Translations under genes and position numbers: made by a program
The notes under the pieces: generated by a model
Told to the model about the DNA's origin: nothing
Databases searched by the model: none
The model's input: only the letters and a program-made list of their open reading frames with translations
Assembly: GCA_021771715.1 (NCBI GenBank)
Contig: JAETOO010000006.1
Span: forward strand, 1-64,000
Direction: 5' to 3'
From: Oscillospiraceae bacterium
Lineage (GTDB): Bacteria; Bacillota; Clostridia; Lachnospirales; Lachnospiraceae
DNA length: 64,000 nt
Part shown: in pieces, positions 23,412 to 30,985 of the stretch
How positions within the stretch are numbered: the stretch's first letter is position 1
Layout of the letters: each line of letters opens with the position of its first letter

Positions 23412-25121
23412 CTATTGTTCTGCGGAATCCTGTCCCATCGGGTCCGTGCCCCGCCCATCTGCATGGGCTGACGCATCCGCCGCATGACCTGACACATCCG
23501 ATACTGGCTCTTCTGCCGCATGACCTGCATCATCCGATGCCGGCTCTTCCGCCCCATGACCTGACACATCCGATACCGGCTCTTCTGCCGCATGACCTGC
23601 ATCATCCGATGCCGGCTCTTCCGCCCCATGACCTGCATCATCCGATACTGGCTCTTCTGCCGCATGACCTGCATCATCCGATGCCGGCTCTTCCGCCGCA
23701 TGACCTGCATCATCCGATACTGGCTCTTCTGCCGCATGACCTGCATCATCCGATGCTGATCTATCCGCCATATGACCTGCATCATCTCCCGTCAGCTCGT
23801 CCACCTTCACCCCTAGTTTCCCGAGTGTCGTCCTGAGCCGGTCCTTCATGAGCTCCGCGCCCTTGCGGCTGCGCATGCAGAGAATCTGTCTTCCGCCCGC
23901 ATCCGCGTACATCCACAGTTCCTCCGTCCGCACGTAGAACGCGAGCACGAGCGCCAGCAGCGTCAGCAGCCCGCCGAACGCCACAAAATGCATCGTCGGA
24001 TCCTTCAGGATCTGGATCAGCGTGTACTGCTGCGGGTCCTCAAACACAAAGCGGTACGCATCCACATCAATATTGTAGCCAACGCCGATCGAATCCATCG
24101 CGATCACCTCGCCCTCGTAGTACAGGGCAAAGATCGCGTACGGGTTCTTCAGCGCGGACGAGAGCGTCATCGGGCCGACCGTGCGGTCATAATAGTAGTC
24201 CGGGTAGAACCGCGTAAAGACCAGCACCAGTTCCGGCATATCGTCCGGCGAGATGGTCTCCCCCGCACAGAGAATCTGCTCCTTCTGCAGCTCGTCATCC
24301 TTGTAAATCTTCACATTGCATGCCCAGCCGGTCGAATTCTGGTACAGGCGCATCCCAAACGCGTCCATCGGCGCGTTCACCTGCGCCGTGCCGCTGACCT
24401 CACGGCCGCTCGCCGCATCTGCCACGGTCAGCGCAGCCGTGTACTGCTCCACCGTCTCATCGTCGCGCAGCGCAATGTCAAAATCGTCAATCCGAAGAGT
24501 ACAGCCCGTCCCCGGGATCTCCTTCGTCATCCCCGGCACACCGTACACGCTCGTCTCCAGGGACAGCATCTGTCCCAGCCCGAAGCCGATGATAATCACG
24601 AGCATCCCGAGATGGCACAGCCATGCACCCCAGACGCCCGCCCGGTTTCTCACCGCATATGTATATTCCCGCCCGTCCACCGACACCGTCTGCTTCTTTT
24701 TGAACCCCATTCTGCTCCACAGCTCCTCGGGGAGCGCTCCGGACACCGCCACGGTATCATCCGCGTCACGGCGCGCAGCGCGGTTTTCGGGATTGTATTC
24801 CTTTTGAAAGCGCCTAAGCACCTGCGGAAACCGCGAGATGCTGCACAGCAGCAGATTCACGCACAGAAACGCCGCAAGCGCCACAAACCACCAGCACGTA
24901 AATACCCGGTCAAAGCCCAGCCGCAGAATCAGCTTTGCCAGCCACTCCTGGTAGGTATTCAGATAATAGCTCTCCGGCTGCCCCTGCGTCACCAGCGAGC
25001 CGAATGTGCACACGACCGCCAGCACGATCAGGATCACGACCGCCAGCTTCATCGAATGCAGGAAGGACCACAGCCGCCCTGGCAGGCTCCGTTTTTTCTG
25101 TCGGTTCTTCTTCTCTTCCAA
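23412..25121 (-). CDS. resB: cytochrome c biogenesis protein ResB with C-terminal 12-residue repeats
   Basis: The 569-residue protein has the ResB layout: three N-terminal membrane segments, a large extracytoplasmic domain (~190-370) and a last membrane segment (~385-405). The final ~140 residues are acidic repeats of the type DDAGHAAEEPVS, nine or so copies, which normal ResB proteins lack. The start is TTG at 25121, 6 bases after AAGGAG. ResB works with CcsA to deliver haem and form the thioether bonds. The histidine in each repeat could in principle bind metal or haem; that is speculation. Confidence 0.9.
   Translation of the reverse strand: MEEKKNRQKKRSLPGRLWSFLHSMKLAVVILIVLAVVCTFGSLVTQGQPESYYLNTYQEWLAKLILRLGFDRVFTCWWFVALAAFLCVNLLLCSISRFPQVLRRFQKEYNPENRAARRDADDTVAVSGALPEELWSRMGFKKKQTVSVDGREYTYAVRNRAGVWGAWLCHLGMLVIIIGFGLGQMLSLETSVYGVPGMTKEIPGTGCTLRIDDFDIALRDDETVEQYTAALTVADAASGREVSGTAQVNAPMDAFGMRLYQNSTGWACNVKIYKDDELQKEQILCAGETISPDDMPELVLVFTRFYPDYYYDRTVGPMTLSSALKNPYAIFALYYEGEVIAMDSIGVGYNIDVDAYRFVFEDPQQYTLIQILKDPTMHFVAFGGLLTLLALVLAFYVRTEELWMYADAGGRQILCMRSRKGAELMKDRLRTTLGKLGVKVDELTGDDAGHMADRSASDDAGHAAEEPVSDDAGHAAEEPASDDAGHAAEEPVSDDAGHGAEEPASDDAGHAAEEPVSDVSGHGAEEPASDDAGHAAEEPVSDVSGHAADASAHADGRGTDPMGQDSAEQ
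23482..23775. repeat. 36-bp in-frame minisatellite within resB
   Basis: The 36-bp unit (for example TGACCTGCATCATCCGATGC plus GGCTCTTCCGCCCCA) is repeated about eight times with alternating variants. Because the period is a multiple of three it adds 12-residue blocks without a frameshift. Confidence 0.9.
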
Positions 25122-25195
25122 AATAATCTCCTTCTATTGCAGTATGGTCAATCCCCCTTACAATCAGTAAAGAGTGATCCATCTATATTTATATA

Positions 25196-25224
25196 GCCCT
25201 GCAGGCAAATCCTGCCCGCAGGGC
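25196..25224 (-). terminator. hairpin between nrfA and resB
   Basis: Arms GCCCTGCAGGCA and TGCCCGCAGGGC pair at 11 of 12 positions around a 5-base loop. On the minus strand it is followed by TATATAAATATAG rather than a U tract, so it may be a processing or stability element rather than a terminator. Confidence 0.5.
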
Positions 25225-25261
25225 CCTTCATGCTCTGCGTTCTCCCGGCGCACCGACAAAT

Positions 25262-25410
25262 ACGTCAGCCAGAACTCCTCTGGCCTTGCTGCGCTTCCAC
25301 ACGTCAGCCAGACTCCTCTGGCCTTATCGCGCTTCCACACGTCAGCCGGACTCCTCTGGCCTTATCGCGCTTCCACACGTCAGCCAGACTCCTCTGGCCT
25401 TGCTGCGCCA
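25262..25410. repeat. 38-39-bp tandem repeat just after the nrfA stop codon
   Basis: Units beginning ACGTCAGCC occur at 25262, 25301, 25339 and 25377. Each contains the small hairpin GCCAGACTCCTCTGGC. The array starts about 13 bp after the nrfA stop. Confidence 0.85.
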
Positions 25411-25422
25411 GGCTACGCTGTC

Positions 25423-26667
25423 TTACTTAAATAATGCCATCGCCTCTGCGCAGATGCTCTCCGCCTTGTCGAGGCACTCCTTTGTCAGCTTGGAGTTGTG
25501 CGCTCCTTCGCTGTTCTCCACGAAGACGAAATCCCAGTAGAACTGCGCGTCGCGGTTCTTGCTGCGGATCGCGTTCAGCTCGTCCTCGGTGTACTCGCCA
25601 GATGCAACTGCCTCCGCAAGCTTTGTGGTCAGCTCCACGAGCTGGTCTGCGATCGCATTCACGCGGGTCTCTTCCTCTTCCTGGATCGCCGCCACCTGAC
25701 TCTTCAGGTCGTCGTGGCAAGCCGAGCATGTGCTCGCGATCAGCTCCTCATTGTTGAGCGGGCTGGTCCACTTGTGGTTCACATACTCCACGCCCTCAGC
25801 GCTCGTCGCCTTGCCCATATGACAGTCTGCACAAGAGAACGTTCCCGCATGCTGGCTGCCTGCACCCATGAAGGTCTCAAACTCCGGATGCTGCACCTTG
25901 ATCTGCTGCGTGCCGGTCTGCGGATTCGTGTAATCCGTAAAGCCCGTCTCGTTGTAGAACGCGAGAATGTCGTCCGGATTCATCGTATCGAGGCTCGTGT
26001 ACGGCAGTGTCGTCGCCTTGGTCTCCGGGTTAAAATAGTACTCATTGTGGCACTGTCCACAGGAGAGCGTCGCCGGATCTACCTTTTCCTTGTCCGCACC
26101 CATCGCATTGTCCAGATAGGAGTGCGTCACCACGAGCTCGCCGCCGTTGCCCGCATTGTTCGCATGGCAGTTGTAGCAGCTCACGGTCTCGTCCATCTGT
26201 GCGTAGACCTCCTCGAAGTCCATCGCGTACGCCTCATCTCCGAGCTCATTCACCAGCGCAGTGTAGTCCGGCGTCTTGCAGGTCAGGCAGTTTGCGAGCG
26301 GATGCGGGCGTCCCGTCGCCGCTACATCCTCCAGCGTGTAGGAATGGCCGCGCGCGCTGTTGTAGGAGTGCGCAAAGCCCATGCCCTCATACAGCGTCGC
26401 GATCTGCGGATACTCCTCCACATGGTCGATCACTTCACTGTTCTCCTCATTGGCCTTCCAGGACTCGTAGATCTCAGGAAACTGCTCCTTCCACGTCTCT
26501 GCGGAAACGACGCCGTTCTCCTTCGTCGGGAGCTCGACCGTGATATCACCGCCTACCGCCTCCGTCACCGCCTCTGTCTCCGCCGCAAATGCCTGCATCG
26601 AAGCTGCCCCCGCGAGCACCATCGCCCCTGTCAGACAGACTCCGATCATGTGTTTACGAAGCTTCAT
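25423..26667 (-). CDS. nrfA: ammonia-forming pentahaem cytochrome c nitrite reductase NrfA
   Basis: The 414-residue exported protein has a signal peptide (cleavage near QAFAAE) and five haem motifs: CLTCK (127-131, the lysine-ligated catalytic haem), CYNCH (164), CGQCH (203), CADCH (279) and CSACH (314). The active-site residues expected for NrfA are present: Arg in SARGHSY, Tyr in QCHNEYYF and His in VQHPEFETF. It reduces nitrite to ammonium at the outer membrane face. SD AAGGAGG lies before the ATG. resB and ccsA follow, but no nrfH or other quinol dehydrogenase is visible in the window. Confidence 0.96.
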   Translation of the reverse strand: MKLRKHMIGVCLTGAMVLAGAASMQAFAAETEAVTEAVGGDITVELPTKENGVVSAETWKEQFPEIYESWKANEENSEVIDHVEEYPQIATLYEGMGFAHSYNSARGHSYTLEDVAATGRPHPLANCLTCKTPDYTALVNELGDEAYAMDFEEVYAQMDETVSCYNCHANNAGNGGELVVTHSYLDNAMGADKEKVDPATLSCGQCHNEYYFNPETKATTLPYTSLDTMNPDDILAFYNETGFTDYTNPQTGTQQIKVQHPEFETFMGAGSQHAGTFSCADCHMGKATSAEGVEYVNHKWTSPLNNEELIASTCSACHDDLKSQVAAIQEEEETRVNAIADQLVELTTKLAEAVASGEYTEDELNAIRSKNRDAQFYWDFVFVENSEGAHNSKLTKECLDKAESICAEAMALFK

Positions 26668-26857
26668 ACTTTTTCCTCCTTTCTCTGAGATTTTATAACT
26701 ATCCGCCGCGAGGGTGGATAATTACCTGGATTGTACCATATCTTGCTATGTTTGTGTACTATCATTTCAGTATTATCCATTCATTCATGAAAAAAATGGG
26801 AAGACAGACCGCGCAAGCTCGCTTGCCAGGTACTGTATTCCCATTTTTGCATGCGCG

Positions 26858-26943
26858 GAACACCGATTCAACCACAGACAGGGTTAGCGCCGACCGAAGC
26901 AGTGCGCAGTTCTGCGGCTTGCATGGTGTTCCGGCTGAACGAT
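26858..26943. repeat. dispersed repeat R2, copy 1
   Basis: The 3' half (26892-26940, from GACCGAAGC to GGCTGAAC) matches 53853-53900 at about 80% identity. The segment is bounded by CGGAACACC and GGTGTTCCG, so it can fold into one hairpin. It fills the gap between nrfA and the next gene. Confidence 0.6.
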
Positions 26944-26962
26944 AACTCTTTTTGCGCCGTCC

Positions 26963-27397
26963 TTACAGGTATGCCTTCATCTCATCGACCATATCCTGCT
27001 CGACACTGATCAGTTCCTCCGCGATTCCCTTTACGCGCCTCTCCGCGGCCGGATACTGGTTCAGGTAGCGGCGCAGCGACTTGATCCCCATGTTGCAGCC
27101 GTCCGTCATCAGGTCGGCGATCGTCGCGTCAGAATGCTCCATCGCCATTTTCATGTTCGTCTTCATCCAGGACATTCCCTTCGCCATCGGCGTCGGCTCC
27201 CGGCCCTCGTCGTGGTACTCGTGCAGAATCTCTGTCACATCGCTGTCCAGCTTCTCGTGCTTCTCGCGGCTTTTCTTCAGAATATTGGAGAGCATCTCAC
27301 TCTCCACGTCCCCGACGACCTCATTGATCGACGAGAGCCCCATCTTCACCCCTGCGTCACACTCGCGCAGCAGCTTAATCGTATCATCCTCTACCAT
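26963..27397 (-). CDS. conserved helical protein of unknown function
   Basis: This 144-residue protein is almost entirely helical by composition, begins MVEDDTIKLLRECDAGVKMG and has no signal peptide. The spacing of Glu, His and Asp (for example EKLDSDVTEILHEYHDEG) resembles ferritin-like four-helix proteins, but I cannot assign a family. The start at 27397 has GGAGGTG 4 bases upstream; the longer frame runs back through repeat R1 and is not coding. It lies upstream of nrfA on the same strand, separated by repeat R2. Confidence 0.7.
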   Translation of the reverse strand: MVEDDTIKLLRECDAGVKMGLSSINEVVGDVESEMLSNILKKSREKHEKLDSDVTEILHEYHDEGREPTPMAKGMSWMKTNMKMAMEHSDATIADLMTDGCNMGIKSLRRYLNQYPAAERRVKGIAEELISVEQDMVDEMKAYL

Positions 27398-27464
27398 TTC
27401 GCACCTCCAAGATAAAACGGCGGCAAACCGCCTTTTCCTCAGTATGCGCACAATCACGGTTTTT

Positions 27465-27575
27465 ATTCCCGCGGGCAACGAGCCAAGTAGCCATGCTTGC
27501 ATGGATATTTGGCGACTGCCGCGAGGATCAAATACCCCGTTGCTTGCAATGGGGTGTTTGATTCCCGCGGGCAAC
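27465..27575 (+). repeat. dispersed structured repeat R1, copy 2
   Basis: The core (27471-27573) matches 10966-11055. This copy is flanked by perfect 15-bp direct repeats ATTCCCGCGGGCAAC at 27465-27479 and 27561-27575. Its ATCAAATACCCC / GGGGTGTTTGAT stem keeps pairing through a U-G wobble when read on the plus strand. Confidence 0.7.
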
Positions 27576-27650
27576 ACGCTAAACTGCTCTGCATAATACC
27601 GGCGTCGTCATGTGCCGGTGCACTCGCTTAGCGGCGGACACATCTGGAAG

Positions 27651-28265
27651 TTAACCTTCTCCGGTCCGCACTACCTCCCTGCTTTTCAGAAACCACAACT
27701 CCTGGCCTGCCCCGGAGTACAACGCCAGCTGTATGCCGATCTCCGCCATGCGCCCGTTCAGGCGATGGTACATCGGCTTTCTCTCCCAGGGAATCCCGAG
27801 AAGGTACTCCCGCTCTCTCGTGCTCAGGCAGTCGAGCAGACGTGCCAGGCGCGCCTCGCGGTCCCGGTAGATCATGCCGTACGTGCAGGTCAGATACGAA
27901 TTCTCCTCCCCGTTTTTCTCAATCTCATCCCGGATCAGAGTCCCAAACCCAGCGGCCGACGGACGCCGCACCCTCGTCACCGCAAACTGCTCCGTCTCCC
28001 CGGGAAGTGCCTCCAGCAGGATCCCGCTTTTCTGCAGATATTCATACACCGTGCGCTGCACCCGCTCCCGCGGAGTCGGAAAATCCAGCCGCCGCCAAAT
28101 CTCATCCACCGAATACCCCAGGTTCACCATATGCCGGATAGCCCCTCCGCTCGCCACATCGTGAGCAAAATTCGACAGCGCCTCTCCAAAATAATCCGGC
28201 TCCTCCCGCTTCCCGCGCTCCGGCACCCCATGCACTCCGTACACATCTATTCTCTCATCTGACAT
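27651..28265 (-). CDS. hypothetical protein
   Basis: The 204-residue soluble protein starts MSDERIDVYGVHGVPERGKR at 28265, where GGAGGAG lies 7 bases upstream. A segment near residue 50-85 (GYSVDEIWRRLDFPTPRERV) looks like a helix-turn-helix or winged-helix element, and the rest is charged and mixed alpha/beta. I do not recognise the family. It is divergent from sufC, with a large palindromic element between. Confidence 0.6.
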   Translation of the reverse strand: MSDERIDVYGVHGVPERGKREEPDYFGEALSNFAHDVASGGAIRHMVNLGYSVDEIWRRLDFPTPRERVQRTVYEYLQKSGILLEALPGETEQFAVTRVRRPSAAGFGTLIRDEIEKNGEENSYLTCTYGMIYRDREARLARLLDCLSTREREYLLGIPWERKPMYHRLNGRMAEIGIQLALYSGAGQELWFLKSREVVRTGEG

Positions 28266-28450
28266 CTCATCTCTCCTCCCGAAAACCCTTTCTGCTATAT
28301 GGGAACTTTCTCCGCTCCATATGAACTCCACCCGCTATATCGAAGTTCGTTTCACCAATCGGCCTCATCCAGTTGCATAAACTATAACGCATCAGGCAAT
28401 CCCTGGCAATTCCATTTTCTCCTTCCCGTCTGTGATCACAGTTCTGCTAG

Positions 28451-28708
28451 CCACAGTCAGAGAAGATCACAGGGCCGTACGGTAGCGACTGTAGCGAGTC
28501 TTTACAAATTCTTGGGCCTTGGGATACCGGAGCAGCTGTAAAAATCCTGCCCTCCTGCAGGATTTTTAGCCGGCACTGTCTGAGCCTCATGTGCATCCGG
28601 CACATGGGGCGAGTTGCCCGCGGCAGCTGCACAGGTATTCCAAGGCCCTAGAATTTGTAGACGAGCGATTCGGAGCTACCGTACGGCCCTGTGATCTTCT
28701 CGTCCGCG
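28451..28708 (+). ncRNA. candidate structured RNA or palindromic element R3, copy 1
   Basis: The 258-bp element recurs at 39426-39683 with identical length. Its outer stem is a perfect 26-bp inverted repeat (28461-28486 with 28675-28700). Inside lie a second 26-bp stem (28503-28528 with 28634-28659, one T-T mismatch), a hairpin AAAAATCCTG / CAGGATTTTT and a hairpin ATGTGC-ATCCG-GCACAT. The two copies differ by many paired, compensating changes. It could be a structured RNA or a MITE-like mobile element; strand is not certain. Confidence 0.7.
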
Positions 28709-28761
28709 AGTCATCCGACCCTCGCCTGTCCATTTCCAACTGAAAAGTAACGCCCCAGCCA

Positions 28762-28791
28762 TTGACAGCCTCCACGCCCTGCATTTATAAT
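28762..28791 (+). promoter_or_regulatory. promoter of sufCB
   Basis: TTGACA, an 18-base spacer and TATAAT lie 62 bp before the sufC start. A small GGCAGG / CCTGCC hairpin sits between the promoter and the ribosome site. Confidence 0.75.
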
Positions 28792-28853
28792 AAGTAGGCA
28801 AAAATTTACGTTATTTCTACCCAGGCAGGCACCCCTGCCATAAGGAGGCATTT

Positions 28854-29591
28854 ATGCTTGAATTAAAGAATCTCGTCTGGACGTTACCAGGCGGCGAGGA
28901 AATTATAAAAGGCATCACCATGCACGCCGCACCCGGCAAGCTCACCGTCGTGACCGGGCCAAACGGCGGCGGCAAGACTTCGATTGCAAAGCTGACCGCG
29001 GGCCTGTACGCCCCGACGAGCGGCAGCATCCTGCTCGACGGCAACGACATCACCGGCCTCGACATGACCGAGCGCGCGAAGCTCGGCATCGCCTACGCGT
29101 TTCAGATGCCGGTGCATTTCAAGGGACTGACCGTCCGCGATCTGCTCGAGATCTCAGCCGAGGACAAGCTCGACGAGGGAAGACTCTGCGGCCTGCTCGG
29201 CAAGGTCGGCCTGTGCGCGCACGACTACATCGACCGGCCGGTTGACGCCAGTCTCTCCGGCGGCGAGATCAAGCGGATCGAGATCGCGACCGTGCTTGCG
29301 CGCAAAAACGCCCGGCTGCTCGTCTTCGATGAGCCGGAGGCCGGCATCGACCTCTGGAGCTTCACCAGCCTGATCGAAGTATTCCGCGCACTGCGCGAGG
29401 AGCGCGACCGCGCGATGCTCGTCATCTCGCACCAGGAGCGTATCCTCGAGATCGCCGACGAGATCGTCGTCATCGCCAACGGAAAGGTCCGCGTCGCAGG
29501 GACGCGCGAGACTGTCCTCCCGACACTTCTCGCAGAAGAAAAGCAGGCCAGCTGCCCGATCCGAACTCAGACAGCGGCAGTCTCCTGCTGA
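28854..29591 (+). CDS. sufC: SufC, ABC-type ATPase of iron-sulfur cluster assembly
   Basis: The 245-residue soluble ATPase has Walker A GPNGGGKTS, the signature LSGGEIKRIEIA, Walker B LLVFDEPEAGID and the switch His in VISHQ. The Q-loop AFQMPVHFKGLT and LSGGE are typical of SufC rather than transporters. It drives the SufBC scaffold that builds Fe-S clusters. The ATG has AAGGAGG upstream. It is followed by a single SufB/D-like gene, without sufD, sufS or sufU, which matches the minimal two-gene form known in anaerobes and archaea. Confidence 0.92.
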   Translation: MLELKNLVWTLPGGEEIIKGITMHAAPGKLTVVTGPNGGGKTSIAKLTAGLYAPTSGSILLDGNDITGLDMTERAKLGIAYAFQMPVHFKGLTVRDLLEISAEDKLDEGRLCGLLGKVGLCAHDYIDRPVDASLSGGEIKRIEIATVLARKNARLLVFDEPEAGIDLWSFTSLIEVFRALREERDRAMLVISHQERILEIADEIVVIANGKVRVAGTRETVLPTLLAEEKQASCPIRTQTAAVSC

Positions 29592-29674
29592 CGCACGCAG
29601 CCTGGCTTCGGCAACGCATTTTTATACAGATAGCGCTCTATATCCATATCGGGCGCTTCAGGAAAGGATCGCAC

Positions 29675-30595
29675 ATGGAAAAAATTACGGAAGAGCTTCT
29701 GCAGAAAATCTCTGATTTTAAGGAACAGTTCAAGGGCGCCTACAGCATCCGCGAGAATGGATTCTGCACCGGGCGTCAGTCCTCCCCGCACATCCACATC
29801 GAGTCAAAGGAGGATGCGCCGGGCCTGGTCATCCACATTGACTCCGAGGCGCAGGACGAGAACGTCTACATTCCCGCCTGTGTCACCCACGGCGATGTAG
29901 ACGACCTGGTCTACAACGATTTTTATGTCGCAGAGGGCGCAAATGTCACGATCATTGCGGGCTGCGGCGTTCACAACGACAGCGAGGAGAGCGCCCGCCA
30001 CAACGGCATCCACCGCTTCTTCCTCGGAAAGAACTGCCACGTCCTGTACAAGGAAAAGCACATCGGCACCGGAACCGGCAAGGGCCTTCGGACCATTGAC
30101 CCGGTAACAGATGCCACTTTGGAGGAAAATGCCATCCTCGAGATGGACACAATCCAGATTGGCGGAGTCGACCGCACGACACGCACCACACGCGCAACGC
30201 TCGCCGCAGGCGCACGCCTGACCATCCACGAGAGCCTTCTGACGGAGTACGATCAGACCGCCTCCACCGAGTTCGAGGTCTCGATGGACGGCGATGATTC
30301 CTCCGTGGATCTGATCTCCCGCTCCGTGGCGAAGGGCAATTCCAGCCAGCAGTACCACTCCTGCATCAAGGGCAACTGCCGCTGCACCGGCCATTCCGAG
30401 TGCGACGCGATCCTCGTCGACCACGGAACCGTCAACGCCGCTCCTGAGCTCTACGCCGGCAACATCGACGCAGCCCTGATCCACGAGGCCGCCATCGGCA
30501 AGATCGCCGGCGAGCAGATCATCAAGCTGCGCACCCTCGGGCTGACCGAGGAGGAGGCCGAGGCAAAGATCATCGACGGGTTCCTGCGCGGGTGA
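29675..30595 (+). CDS. sufB: SufB/SufD-family Fe-S cluster scaffold protein (minimal type)
   Basis: The 306-residue protein contains the beta-helix core of the SufB/SufD family and ends with the conserved acceptor region (AAIGKIAGEQIIKLRTLGLTEEEA). It is much shorter than classical SufB (~470) because the N-terminal domain is reduced. Cysteines in KGNCRCTGHSECD could hold the nascent cluster. It starts 83 bp after sufC with GGAAAGGA upstream. With SufC it would form the single-paralogue scaffold complex. A SufD-only identity is less likely because no other SufB is present. Confidence 0.88.
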   Translation: MEKITEELLQKISDFKEQFKGAYSIRENGFCTGRQSSPHIHIESKEDAPGLVIHIDSEAQDENVYIPACVTHGDVDDLVYNDFYVAEGANVTIIAGCGVHNDSEESARHNGIHRFFLGKNCHVLYKEKHIGTGTGKGLRTIDPVTDATLEENAILEMDTIQIGGVDRTTRTTRATLAAGARLTIHESLLTEYDQTASTEFEVSMDGDDSSVDLISRSVAKGNSSQQYHSCIKGNCRCTGHSECDAILVDHGTVNAAPELYAGNIDAALIHEAAIGKIAGEQIIKLRTLGLTEEEAEAKIIDGFLRG

Positions 30596-30730
30596 GCGCA
30601 CTTGACAGGCAAAGCTTTTCCTCACATGAATGTTCTTGACAGGAAGGCTTTCTCCACCGATGAACCTTTTCGCAGATACAGCTGATACACGGATGTCTCA
30701 GGTTCTTCTGACAGTCCGCATTACGATAAC

Positions 30731-30838
30731 AAAAAGCGAGGGCGCTGCAAAGCTGCTGACAGCTACAGCTACGGTATACGGCTCATTGGCCTAAACCCGT
30801 GCTTCTAGCTTGCCGCATTTTGCAGCACCCTCGTTTTT
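30731..30838. terminator. hairpin element R4, copy A, between sufB and lon
   Basis: Outer arms GAGGGCGCTGCAAA (30738) and TTTGCAGCACCCTC (30819) close a ~95-bp element that recurs at 37968-38058 and 61046-61139. It is followed by TTTTT on both strands, so it can end transcripts of both sufCB and lon, which converge here. Positions 30596-30730 hold nothing recognisable. Confidence 0.7.
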
Positions 30839-30985
30839 CTTATTTCTATATTCTTATTGCCGACACAGCGCCGAAAAATGCCTTTCTTATTCCTACTACG
30901 ACGCAAGACACCACACCCGTCACCGGGCATGCTGCCAAGTGACACCATTCATACCGTCAAATCCTCCGTCAGATACATCATCGCC

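Noticed and set aside
25262-25410. Possible CRISPR array
   Set aside because: The 38-39-bp units repeat over their full length without variable spacers.
27465-27575. Small protein with FDPRGSRQISMQAW across repeat R1
   Set aside because: The same peptide appears in both R1 copies because the DNA repeat is conserved; no ribosome site, and base changes preserve hairpins rather than codons.
28447-28632. 61-codon minus-strand frame inside R3
   Set aside because: A similar frame exists in copy 2 only because the element is repeated; changes between copies follow base pairing, not codon position.
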